Below, one piece after another: positions 35,504 through 46,645 of a DNA stretch of 64,000 nucleotides. Numbering within the stretch: the first letter of the stretch is position 1; every line of letters begins with the position of its first letter. A program made the position numbers and the translations under genes. The notes under the pieces are model-generated. The model was not told the DNA's origin. It ran no database searches and worked only from the letters and a program-made list of their open reading frames with translations. The stretch is from Narthecium ossifragum (lineage: Eukaryota; Streptophyta; Magnoliopsida; Dioscoreales; Nartheciaceae): contig OY986964.1 in NCBI GenBank assembly GCA_963920575.1, positions 34,827,825 through 34,891,824 on the forward strand. Direction: 5' to 3'.

Positions 35504-36762
35504 ATGACGGATCTTAAAGTGGTCTGAATTCTCTTATCTTTTTGGCCCATTAATGTTTAGTTATTTTAAATTGGGAGTTGCCATCTTCCGATAATTCAGT
35601 TCTGCAAGCATTTTGTGTAGCATTTTCAGGGATCAGTTGATTAGATTGTGTTGTTTTCGAGTGTGAACTTTTCTTTCAAATCGCTGATTTTTGTTGTTTT
35701 TCTTGATTCCTAGGTTAGAACTTTAATCTTATCCTTACATTTTTAGCCATCATTTTCTGTTTTTCTTTTGTATTTTGTGTTATTTTTCATTGGGATTTAC
35801 CATCTTCCAATAATTCAGTTCTGCAAGCTTTTTCTGTAGCATTCCGGGCTTCAGTGGATCAGATTGTGTTTTTTTTGAAAATATGTGAACCTTGCTCTTG
35901 AATCGCTGATTTTTGTTGTTATTCTTGATTCATGGGTTAGAACTTTAATCTTATCTGTACCTTTTTAGCCATTATTTTTCTTTTGTATTTTGTGTTATAT
36001 GTGTACCAAGGAGTACGTTTGTGATGATGATGACAGGGTGGAGGCGGCGCCGGGCGGATGTCGGTGCCGGCGTTCGGGGACTGGGAGCAGCGCCACGGCC
36101 CACCGGACTACTCGCTCGACTTCAGCAAGATCCGTGAAGCCCGGAAGCTGAACAAGTCCGATCCCTCCAGAGCTAGCGGCAGCGTTGGCAACGATGAGGA
36201 GCTCCTACCCCGCAACAGCCGCGGCACTAGCAGCCGCCCAAACCACGGCAGCGGCGGGGATATCGGCAGCCACCGCGGAGTCCACCGTGCTCAGTGCAAC
36301 GACCAATCCCCCAACGTAAGCTTTAAAATTTTTAGATAAGAGTTATTAATGGCTGAGAATTACAAAGGCAAACTTATTAGAGGATTGGATATAAAAAAAA
36401 AAAAAGATTAAATACGCGATTGGGGTCTTTATTTTTCAAAGTGGGAACTCAACTACGAAACATGGGAATCTTGGTCAACATACAGATAGAAGACAGCTGT
36501 TAGGAATAAGCCAGCGAAGGGGTTGGGCGCAGTAGTAGGTATTCATATCATTCATATGCATGATAATATCATCATTATGTCCCCAATTTTTATAGCATGA
36601 AATCCACATGACTACTTTGTATCACACTTCTACTTTGATGTGATTTGATATTAGCCATAGATTCGATTATGAATTAGTTCTGTCATCTATGGACTTGGTT
36701 TTATATGGATGCAGGCAAGAAGGAAGATAATGAGCTATTTCCACTGCTGTATAGGAGCATGA
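35504..36762 (+). CDS. RIN4/NOI-domain protein
   Basis: Three exons, 35504-35521, 36037-36315 and 36715-36762, all in phase 0 with GT/AG borders, give 114 residues. The first exon codes only MTDLKV. The NOI core is MSVPAFGDWEQRHGPPDYSL followed by DFSKIREARK (PxFGxWE and YTxxFxxxR-like motifs, the site cleaved by AvrRpt2 in RIN4). A polar linker follows. The tiny last exon encodes ARRKIMSYFHCCIGA, a basic-aromatic tail with the CC pair that is S-acylated to hold RIN4-type proteins on the plasma membrane. Short single-NOI members are common; RIN4 itself has two NOI motifs, so this is a NOI-like relative. A role in immunity is inferred from family only. Confidence 0.9.
35570..35980 (+). repeat. 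~219-bp tandem duplication in RIN4/NOI intron 1
   Basis: CCATCTTCC, AATTCAGTTCTGCAAGC, TCAGATTGTGTT-like, AATCGCTGATTTTTGTTGTT and GGTTAGAACTTTAATCTTAT appear in the same order twice. The first series begins near 35580 and the second 219 bases later. Divergence is moderate, so the duplication is not recent. Confidence 0.9.
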
Positions 36763-37463
36763 CTTCTTTATGTGGTTTCCAAAAGCCTTGAAGAAGCTTA
36801 CGGCGGCCCGAGGATCATCTCTTTCTTTCTCCTTTTCCTTTGCTCTTTGTATCAAGATGCTGTGGTCTTGCTGTCTGTTGGAATGGTCTCTAGTTCAGTG
36901 AATGTTCATTGTCTTTTGAGAATTCGTGCATTTTGTTGCACACCATCTGTTTAAAGACTATGTATCGTTGCTAGCTTCATAAATTCTTTGTATGTTGCTT
37001 TGCATGATGAAAGTACCAGATAGATGATGAAAGAATACAGGACTGTACATAAGAAGACAATACACGGAAGATATCAAGATTTATGGTACCTGAGGATTAT
37101 TTTGTTCAAATTACTACCAACTAGTTTGAAAAAAGAAATTAAGTACAAGAGAGCTTCGTTGGCAAAAAGAAGAACCAAGAACAGGTACAATTTTAATGGC
37201 TTCACCTGATACATAATTCTGTTTGAGGGTCCTCAAAAGTAACCACTCTGAGTTTCTATTACAGCAAACTATCTTCTATTGAATTTTATGTGGATGAGAG
37301 CCTTAACTTACAAATTAAATAGGACCTCGAAGACAATAAGCTCTATGAAACCCTTAAAACCAGCTCGAGAAGAGACCCAATCCCTAGTGAAGGCACTGCT
37401 GCAGTTCTCTTAACTGTCATTTCTTGACACCTGCTTCAAACTATTGAGTAGATTTCAACTATT
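36763..37463. other. 3' regions between the convergent RIN4/NOI and DRG1 genes
   Basis: The two genes converge here. No further gene is supported; the open frame at 37024-37209 is Lys/Arg-rich and unrecognised. Confidence 0.5.
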
Positions 37464-40400
37464 TCACACCTTTTTTATAATCTGAACTACGTCTTCATCT
37501 TCCAGCTCATGCTCCTGCAGTAAAATTTCCAATTTCATGTGAATCACCATAAAAATGATGGATTAAGCAAATTGAAACTCAAAATCTTGATGCATACAAA
37601 CCTTGCCAACTCTCTGTGGCTTATGCTTCGCACTTGAACCCCAAACCAGCGCACTACACATCGAGGAAATACAACGTTAGTAATGGAATACAGCAGAATA
37701 ATTTAAGAGTTCAATGCCAAAAGGACACTCACTACTTAAATTGTTTGAGCATGTCCTTATGGATCCTAGTACAAAAGTCCTCGACGGTCCTCTTCTTAGA
37801 TGACAGGATTACAGGGTCCTCGTAATCAGGATTCATTCCTTTCGGCTTTGTGTATATCCGAGTTAGATCAAGATACTCCCATATCTTATCCAGTAAGCCA
37901 TCAAGATTCCATTCCAGGTGGGCACTGTTTCCAAGTATGTATCAGTGTCTGACGGACACGTCTGGTTGCTTTAAGCACCCAATTTTTATAGCATTGCCTG
38001 GGCAAAACAATAAAATCGAGGGAAATGAAATTTCATTTACCTGACAGGACAGTAGTGAGGAAGCTTGTCCAGGATCTCCAGCTCTTCAAAAGTTATCTGA
38101 TCAATCTTGTTCACAACATAGATGCACGGGATATAAACTCTACTCCCCTCAATGACATCAATAAGATCATCAGCAGTCGCATCATAGCGGAGAGAGATGT
38201 CGGCGTTATGCATCCTATATTCACCGCAAATTGCCTTAACAGTTTCCAGGTCCAAGTGTGTATTTGTGACAGTTGATGTGAAGTTGATGCCACCTTTGTC
38301 TTTCCTTCTAAAGGTCAAATTTGGGGGTTCTTTGTTTAACCTGGCATTGGACAACAAAGGATTTATAAGAAGATTGAAGAAAAACTCATGAAATTTGCAG
38401 ATACATAAATTCAAAACGCCATGGGAGTTTTGACCGACAACCTATATCCTTTGTGCTTCCTAGCATCAATAAAGCACCAGCTGAATCACTATCATTCACC
38501 AATTCTGTGAACCATTCAGATGGTATAGATATAATCAATACACAAAAGGGATTATGACAAATCTTATTGTTAAGCTGACCAAAATAAGCTACCGATCTTA
38601 TCGTCAAATGATTCCTGCCTTTGCACAGGAAAAGGGAAAAAAAAACAAGTAATTGATATCTTAATCTGCTCCGCAATGGAAGGTAGCAATAACAACATTG
38701 TTAGGTCCTGTCTTCCAAAAGGTACACATGTGATGTTCAGACAATAAAACTATTAAAACACAATAAAAACATGATTACTCGGCGTTAAACCTTGTCAAAA
38801 AAGAGATTTTTGAAGTACAAACGTTGGAAGCAATAGTGTTATCTAGAAGTTAGGGGCAAGGTAAAGAACTGTCCACCAAATCATGTAAGTAACTCCTAAA
38901 CACATCAGGATTTTGGGTTGAGGTGCAATATTTGATAAGTGGCCATCAACCATACCCTCTTCTTATAGCTTCAAACTTGTTAGAGAGTGTACCCCAAAAC
39001 CATTACTATAACTAACAAACACCTCATAACCAGTACATAAAAGATAATCATAGGCAAAATTTACAAATATAAAGCTACACGTGGCAAAGGAAATAAAACA
39101 AGTTACCTTATGCCAAAGCCCTCCAGTTCTTTTTCAATAAGACGCTTGTGGGTTATAGGTTTTATTGCATCTAGAACAATCAAGATACAATTGCATGTCC
39201 TGGCAGTGCTGATCACCTAGAAACAATAAACATTATTGAGGACTATATCATGCCAATAGAGTTCAGAAAGAAGCTATCATAGCAAAATTATAAAAAAAAA
39301 AAGCTTACTATAGAGCTTTCTAATACAGGAAATAGAAAGCAAACTAGAAGATCAGGTACAAACTTCACGAAAATATTTATTTCTTTATGCATTAAACAAA
39401 AAAAATTATAGACATTTGGGCACATCAATGCATGTGATGACAACCCGTGGATTCTGGAAACCTTGTACTTATCTTCCGAGCAACCTCCAAAATTATCAGA
39501 GGTAGCCATTGATGCACATGATCAGCAAAGGACTCATAAAGCCAAATGCCAAATATTAGGATTGGGGATTAACAATTTTCAACATTTACAGTCATGAATA
39601 TAAAGTAACTTAATGTTCATATTGGACAAGAAGACCACCAAAGTTATTCTGCCTATTCAAATACTACACTTCCAGGAGTTGATTTTGACTCCACAAAATT
39701 AGGAAACACTAGAACTAATCTTATCTTCCTCAAACCGAGTGTATAGAGAGACAATATAAGATCCATCACATTACCTGCCTTCCTCTACCCTTCCCATCCT
39801 TTGCACCCTCAATAATTCCAGGAAGATCCAACAACTGCAATGTGAAAAAAAGAAGAAAACAAATTATAATCACTCAGATAAAAACAAAGTTCAAAAGGAA
39901 CCTAAACTCAATATTACTTAGAGAAAATAATTTTGATTATAAGGAGAATAGAGAAAGAATATACAAGAATAAACTGAAAGATTCAATTATTAACACGCGA
40001 CTGGCCAATATACTATATCATAATTAATGCCAACATTAAGGTCATCAATCTAATCCGGATTCAAAGATGATTCTTTTGATTATAAAGAGTGCCATAATGT
40101 TAAAGCCGCATTAACACTAAATGTACAAGCAGTTTCTGATTACATTTTAAATCTAGAAACGGTAGTTACAAAGTATGCCTTAGGTGTTTTTAGCCATTAG
40201 CAATCCCCCAACACAGTCAGTAATTTATAGTTATAAAAATAACACTAGATTTTTCTAAGGCTTTCTGCATATATCTCAAATAGAGAATGTGATAAACAAA
40301 CAATTAGTTGAGATGTACATATAATGTTCGAGGCAAAAAAAAAAAAAAGAAACCCAATAAAGCAGATAAGTGAAAAAGGATAACTAATCTAAAAATAGCA

Positions 40401-42120
40401 CTTTGCCACTGCAACGTTAGCTTAAAGGAGTAAAGAATACTGATGTCAAACCACTCATAGCAACTAAAGCTCTAAAAGCATAAATAAACTGAAAGACTTG
40501 AACACAGGTTACCTGAATTTTTGCACCTCTATAAATGATCACGCCCGGGATGCATGTCAAAGTGGTAAATTCATATGAAGCGACCTGTTAATCCATAAAT
40601 TATAAGACACTTAGATGTATGGGGAGAGTGAGAGAGATTATTTATGGAGGTAATGCCATGATAGCAATTATGAAGGACTTACTGGTCTTACAGCATGCCG
40701 GCACCAAAAAGTTTAGTTATGTAATAACCAATATGTGTCGTTATCACATCAGATGACATACACATACAGATGTCCTTCCCTACTTATTAGTATCCCCCAT
40801 TCAGAGAAAAAGGCTAACCCAGCAGTAAAAGCGAACCAACAGGACCCCATCTGTGCATTTATTGCCAATGTTGAAAATGAAGGAAGTGGATTCTTTACAA
40901 GCAATCCTTTGAGGCTACAGAATAAAACTCCTAAATAAATTTCACATCGATCATAAAGATAGTATGTCTCATCACATTCCTGAGCCCATTGTAACAATAT
41001 GAGAGACATAAAGTAGACCCACTAGAACGTTCATGAAGACATAGATTACATACAGCACACAACGAGCACTTTTAGTAAACCCGAAATATGTAAGGACGTG
41101 AAATAGCATACCTCTGAAAAAGTTCCTGTTAACTTATTAAGTAGCGTCGACTTCCCAACAGAAGGAAAGCCGACTAATCCGACACGTGCATCTCCACTTT
41201 TAGTGACATCAAAACCTTCACCGGCACCGCCTCCAGCACCTTTTGTTGGAGGTGCCAGGAGATCCCGGCGCAGCTTTGCTAGTTTAGCCTATCGCCAAGC
41301 ACAATATGCATCAAGCTAAGTAGCTAACTCAACCGACATGACGAACAAGAATTTACACATAAGGTGATACCCAAAAGGTACAAAAGTTATCACAAAAAAA
41401 ATCAAAGAGAAGTATTATAGACTAGATAAATCACTCTTAACTCTAGAAACTACAACCACAATTGCATCAGAGAAGTTAGGTCGTAAATCACACCTTAAGC
41501 AAACCAAGATGATGCGCTGTGGCTTTGTTCTTTTGCGTCCTCGCCATCTACAAAAACAAGATAGTTCAACCAAGATCTTCGTCAGACATCATTAAAGTAA
41601 AAGCCAGAAAATCAGCACATGCCATAAAGAATATTTCAAAAGACAAAATCAGACTGCCTCGTGCTTTCTAATCCAATAAAGTCATTTAGCACTATCCAGT
41701 TATGATACCCAAAATGTTACTAAATTCCTCCATATTTCCGGAATTCATCGACAACACCAATTATATTATCAAGTTTCTCTACTTATTTCAAACATTTCTT
41801 AGCATTTTTTTTTCCTGGCCTTCACACCAATATAGAAACCAATCATCACCGTTGTCTAACTCAATCACTTAGTTCTAGTCCTGCTAAAGACACGAAAGAA
41901 ATCGCAAGGTAAAAGAGTCATTCAAGAACGAAAGTTGGATTCAGAAGACGAGCTGCATCCGAATTCAAACCCTAGAGATAGCTCCACCAAATAACTAGCG
42001 AAAAGAGGTTCTTGGGATCCAGAAGCTAGGGTTTTCGGAACGCATCTCCGGCAAAGAGAGACAGAGAGGAGAATATACCTCGTCTTCAATATCTTTGATC
42101 TTTTGCATTACCGTCGCCAT
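37464..42120 (-). CDS. DRG1: DRG1-type developmentally regulated GTP-binding protein
   Basis: Ten minus-strand exons: 42079-42120, 41494-41547, 41112-41288, 40513-40584, 39775-39834, 39107-39216, 38041-38340, 37733-37924, 37602-37653 and 37464-37514. All splice sites are GT/AG and the joined frame gives 369 residues, the usual DRG1 length. The N-terminus [19 protein letters not shown] starts the helix-turn-helix/coiled region. G1 is [10 protein letters not shown]3 is [19 protein letters not shown]4 is NKID and G5 is SAHLEWN. The C-terminal TGS domain carries RIYTKPKG and [23 protein letters not shown]1 is a conserved cytosolic GTPase that associates with ribosomes and needs a DFRP/Lerepo4 partner in eukaryotes. 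No defect is seen. Confidence 0.96.
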
Positions 42121-42388
42121 GGTTGCTCCCTCCGATCTCCACCACGGCGTCCGCCTTCTATCTAGAGGTTTCGGTTCAGTCGGAAAAGACTCCAAACTAG
42201 AAGAGAGAGAGAGAGAGAGGCGGTAGTCACTCTGTTCTTATATCTTGGGTCTTTAAACGAGTCGGGCCGGGTACAATAGGGGCCCTATTAGCCGGGAACT
42301 TACGGGCCGGTGTTTAGCTGATCAAATTGGGGCATGCCATTGCCTGGAGATATACGGCCCGTCGCTGAGTAAGCCTAACAGACTTGTT

Positions 42389-42474
42389 ATACCACGAAGT
42401 CGAAGGTGTTTTTCGTTAAAGCCCAATAAGACAGGGGCGGGATGCAAATACCACGAAGTCGAAGGTGTTTTTCG
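42389..42474 (+). repeat. 27-bp direct repeat upstream of DRG1
   Basis: ATACCACGAAGTCGAAGGTG followed by TTTTTCG occurs at 42389-42415 and again at 42448-42474, 59 bases apart. TGGGCT on the minus strand (AGCCCA at 42420-42425) lies between the copies; it is a site II-like motif common in housekeeping promoters. Confidence 0.85.
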
Positions 42475-42606
42475 CATTATAGTCGGGTATTTGGGGGAAA
42501 AGACCTTTTCAATTTCACGAATAAGTTTTATTAGCCTGGTTAAAAAACTATTTAAAATGGGACATTAGATCGATAGAATTTTTCTACGCTCAAAATCAGA
42601 TATTAA

Positions 42607-42819
42607 AGCCCAGTTTGGTATGAGATTAAGGGGATAACCCCATTTTATGCCCCCCTAACCCCACTTTTTATCCAAACATTAAAATCATGATTATCGGATT
42701 ACCACTATTCCACCTATCACATTTTTCTCTACTTTTTCATATCCTTAACCCTCAACACCACTTTTTCTGACACTATTCCCCTTAACCCCACTTTCCCTTA
42801 ACCCCATACCAAACGGCCG
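42607..42819. mobile_element. Tourist-like MITE with TAA target duplication
   Basis: The left end AGCCCAGTTTGGTATGAGAT and the reverse complement of the right end CGGCCGTTTGGTATGGGGTT form an imperfect TIR. TAA flanks both sides (42604-42606 and 42820-42822), the 3-bp duplication expected of PIF/Harbinger. The interior is C/A-rich with repeated TTAACCCC motifs and no coding capacity. Confidence 0.85.
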
Positions 42820-43140
42820 TAAGAAGCAAGCCCACATTTTCACATCTCAACCTCCACTGTTGCTTTATTTGAATCAACTGAAGAAAAGTAGTATACAACC
42901 TTTTGTCTTCTACAAAAAGTGCATGAGCAATACAAAATTTACCTAAATTCCATTTCTCCCCACCTTCAGGAACTTTTACTGCAAGAATGTAGTTTAGTTC
43001 CAGACAAGGGCATCACATAGCTCCAAGATTTTCCACCAACTGTGTTGACTAGTAGCAGCAAATTACATCAATCCTATGATAATGACGCGAAAATGGCTGA
43101 CATTTGCAAACTAATATAGCTTATGTTCCAACTGATAAAC

Positions 43141-45600
43141 TTAATCAGTAGCATCACTCATTAAGAGTGTCGGAGTGTCAGGTGTGTATCCAATACTTCC
43201 TATAAGCTTTGTCAAATCATCCAACATCGAATAGATCAATTCTGCCTGTGGATGCTCTCGACCTCTAGCAATAAAAACATGAACCTCTTTCATCACCTCG
43301 ATCCAACTATACCCGGGCTCCTTCAGCGCACCGCTACAATCCATACCTTTTCTGACACTTTCAGCATGAACCCACATTCCCTTGGAAGAATAAACATTTG
43401 ATAACAGTACATAAGGGCCACTGTCTTTTGGATCCATCAAGGTTGCCATTTTAGCTGCAAACCTCGCTAATTCAACATTTCCAACAATTCTACATGCACT
43501 GAGGAGGCTCCTCCACACAATTGCAATCGGCTTAGTTGGCATCTGTTCGATGAATTCCTTAGCCTCATCCAATCTCCGGGCGCGACCCAGAAGATTAACA
43601 ACCAAAGCATAATGCTCCATGCCTATTTCAATTCCAAAATCATGCTTCATAGAGTGAAAGAGACCTAGGCCTTCGTCTACAAAGCCTGTGTGGCTACATG
43701 CTGACAATACACCAACGAAAGTGACATAGTTTGGTTTGATTTCCTCTTTTCTCATCAGCCGGAAGACATTAAGAGCTTCTTCACCGTAACCATGTTCGGC
43801 ATATCTTGAAATCATCGAGTTCCACAACACAATATCTCTTCCACGAGACGAATCAAACAATTCTCGTGCCTCTTTGATGCATCCACACTTGGCATACATG
43901 TCTATGAGTGCATTGGAAATGTGAGGATCAAAGTCTACACCTATTTTTATAATCTGGTTATGAAACTGTAAACCATGAAATAGACTTGCAAGATTACTTG
44001 CAACTGTAACTAGTGCAACATAGGTGAATTCAGTTGGTGTCATTCCTGTCACACACAGTTCGTTGAAGAGTTTGAGAGCTTCTTCACCTCGGCCGTTCTG
44101 GGTGTACCCGAAAATCATAGCATTCCACAAAACAAGATCTTTATCTTCCATCTCATCAAACACGGTTCTAGCATCATCCACGCATGAACACTTTGAATAG
44201 ACATCAACTAAAGCACTGCCAGCATAAAGATCTAATGAGACACCAGTAACAATGATAAGGTTGTGAACTTGTCTGCTCAAGTCAACAGCCGATAGTGATG
44301 CTGCTACACCAAGGAGGCTTACATAAGTCAAAATGCTTGGGTGAAATGACTCTGTTCTCATCCTGTTGAACAAATCAAATGCTTCTGCAATCTCCTCTTG
44401 CCTTGCATATCCTTCAATCATGGCATTGTACGAAATTACATTATGTTCTGCCATACCATCGAAGGCAGCTCTTGCATCAACCAAAGAATTGCATTTGGAA
44501 TACATATCAATGAGACCATTCTTTACATACTCGTCAGATTCCAAATCAGCTCTAATGACGTAACCATGAACCTGTTTGCCTTGGAACAAAACCAACAAAG
44601 AAGCACATGAACTTAGAATGCTTGTACAAGCAAATACATCGGGCCTGAACCCTGATTGATTCATTTCAAGAAACAAATCCATAGCTTCCCAATCAAATGA
44701 GTTTTGCATGTATCCTGCAATCATCGTGGTCCATGAGACGAGATTCTTCACAGCCAGTGAATCAAATAGTCTACGAGCAATCCTGACTCTAGAGCACTTA
44801 GAATATAGATCCATAAGCACATTCGTCACTGAGATATCCATTTCCGTTCCAGTTCTGTAGGCATATCCATGAATTTGCCTCCCTCCATCGATAAACTCCA
44901 TGGCAGAACAAGCACTTACTACGCTTGAGAGAACATATCTATCGGGCTCAACACCTTGTCCCCTCATTTCGTTAAATAACTGGAGAGCCACTTCGTTCCT
45001 CCCAATTTGCGAATAACCCGTGATCATTGCTGTCCAAGTGACCGAGTTCCTCATCGGAAGCTCATTGAACACCAACATGGCCTCTTCCATGCACCGACTC
45101 TTGGCATAAATGTTGATCAAGGAGGTACCAACATAGACATCGGTATCGAAACCCATCTTGACAACAAGACCATGCATTTGTGAAGCACAAACGACGGCCC
45201 TCGATTGAACACAGGCGCGTAGGACACTGGCGAGAATGAACTCATTCGGGCTCTCCTGTAACGACCTCCGGAAGCAACAAAAGAGTGAGAGTGCCTCCTC
45301 GGAGAGACCATGTTGGGCATACATAGATATCACGGAGGACCAAGAGATGAGGTTTCTCTGGGGCATTCCATCGAAGAGTCCTCGTGCGTCGCCAAGCCGA
45401 CCAGACTTGGAGTAGCCATTGAGCAGGACGTTGCTCAGGAAGAGGTCGGAAGCGAAACCGGAGACGAGGGACTGGGCGTGGATGGCTGGGAGACGACGGT
45501 GGTGAGACGGGTCGGAGATACATGATTGCAAGAGATGTGCGAGGGCTTGCCGCGGTGGGAGAGGAGCAGAAGGGAAGGCGGGAAGGGGTTTTAATTTCAT
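43141..45600 (-). CDS. PLS-class pentatricopeptide repeat protein with E/E+ tail
   Basis: One intronless frame of 819 residues, typical of plant PPR genes. Repeats run from about residue 35 to 690, with recurring units such as DLFLSNVLLNGYSKSGRL, MPQRNLISWSSVISMYAQHG, YVGTSLINIYAKSRCMEEA and SNALIDMYAKCGCIKEA, the P-L-S pattern. After the repeats comes VWRSLLSACRIVGNVELARF and GYSWIEVMKEVHVFIARGRE with ELIYSMLDDLTKLI, which is the E/E+ region. The protein ends at LLMSDATD, so there is no DYW deaminase domain. Such proteins act in plastids or mitochondria in C-to-U RNA editing, recruiting a DYW partner in trans. The target site cannot be read from sequence by eye. It sits next to DRG1 on the same strand. 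Confidence 0.95.
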   Translation of the reverse strand: MKLKPLPAFPSAPLPPRQALAHLLQSCISDPSHHRRLPAIHAQSLVSGFASDLFLSNVLLNGYSKSGRLGDARGLFDGMPQRNLISWSSVISMYAQHGLSEEALSLFCCFRRSLQESPNEFILASVLRACVQSRAVVCASQMHGLVVKMGFDTDVYVGTSLINIYAKSRCMEEAMLVFNELPMRNSVTWTAMITGYSQIGRNEVALQLFNEMRGQGVEPDRYVLSSVVSACSAMEFIDGGRQIHGYAYRTGTEMDISVTNVLMDLYSKCSRVRIARRLFDSLAVKNLVSWTTMIAGYMQNSFDWEAMDLFLEMNQSGFRPDVFACTSILSSCASLLVLFQGKQVHGYVIRADLESDEYVKNGLIDMYSKCNSLVDARAAFDGMAEHNVISYNAMIEGYARQEEIAEAFDLFNRMRTESFHPSILTYVSLLGVAASLSAVDLSRQVHNLIIVTGVSLDLYAGSALVDVYSKCSCVDDARTVFDEMEDKDLVLWNAMIFGYTQNGRGEEALKLFNELCVTGMTPTEFTYVALVTVASNLASLFHGLQFHNQIIKIGVDFDPHISNALIDMYAKCGCIKEARELFDSSRGRDIVLWNSMISRYAEHGYGEEALNVFRLMRKEEIKPNYVTFVGVLSACSHTGFVDEGLGLFHSMKHDFGIEIGMEHYALVVNLLGRARRLDEAKEFIEQMPTKPIAIVWRSLLSACRIVGNVELARFAAKMATLMDPKDSGPYVLLSNVYSSKGMWVHAESVRKGMDCSGALKEPGYSWIEVMKEVHVFIARGREHPQAELIYSMLDDLTKLIGSIGYTPDTPTLLMSDATD

Positions 45601-46308
45601 ATGGTCCCAACGGTCGATTCATCTCATAGCACTCTTCTACAACGTCAAAGCCAACGGTCACGATTAGAAGCGATGGCCCGCCGCCGGAGTCTGCGTGCCG
45701 GGTGGTTCACTCTCCATCCGGTCAAATCTTTAACCCTCCTCCACCAACCCCGTTTCGTCCAAAACCCACGGCTGGTTGGCTATACGAATCAGCTGCTTTT
45801 CATCAAACACCGTCGGCTTCTCTTGTAGTGACGTGGCACTTAAGAAGAAGACTACCTCGTATCATACAACCAATGAAAACTCGACACGTCTTCAGAGCCA
45901 TTGATCCTGTCAAGCAAACTGGACAGCGGATCCTAACAAGTGGGTTAGCTGCCGCCTTTCGGTGCCTCACCAGTCACCAACCACCCAAACCTGTGTAATA
46001 ACAAAAATGGACATCCAATCTCCGATAATTATAGCTGTTTTATGACTTATAAGCGAACCTACCAAAGGGTATTCGCGCCACATAAACCTCGGGTTGGTGT
46101 GAGAATAGGGGCGCATACCAACTCACAGCCGCTTATATGCCTCGGGATTGGTACTATAAACCTGATCTCGGAGCACGTTTCCGGTGGATGTATGGCAGGC
46201 GCACATACTCAAGATGAGGACCGGAGCATTGTCAGCGAAGAGGATATAAACCAGGACTAATGCAACGACTCGAACGCGTCCGCTAGGCTCTGATAGTGAT
46301 ACCTCGGC
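45601..46308. other. Shared upstream region of the divergent PPR and shikimate kinase genes
   Basis: The two genes are transcribed away from each other, with about 1.05 kb between start codons. Open frames here (45601-45998) are shadows with no recognisable product. Confidence 0.55.
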
Positions 46309-46315
46309 TATATAA
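46309..46315 (+). promoter_or_regulatory. TATA box of shikimate kinase
   Basis: TATATAA lies 331 bases upstream of the ATG at 46646, with a leader-like CT-rich stretch after it. The leader could hold an intron (for example after GAATCAG|GTCTGTG near 46467). Confidence 0.5.
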
Positions 46316-46645
46316 TCCTCTCCACCTATTATCCTGCGCCGCTGCCTGCTTTATCGTAACCCGGCGGTTGGATTCCCTCCGAAACCCCGGAGTTCGCAGG
46401 GCTCCGGCACTGGAGTTCTCGTTCTGATCTCCGATTTGCGATCGATCGCGGTGGTTTCGAGGAATCAGGTCTGTGTTCTCGGTTTTTTGTCCATTTTGTG
46501 GCGAGATCGAAGGCTCTGCGGGAGTTTCGATCCATAGTACGGCTCTGGAGATTGGGGTTTACCTTTGGATTGGATAGAAGTCGAGGTTTTGGGGTTCCTT
46601 ATTGAGATCAACATATTTTGAGGCTTCGCTGAGGTATAGAGGGTT

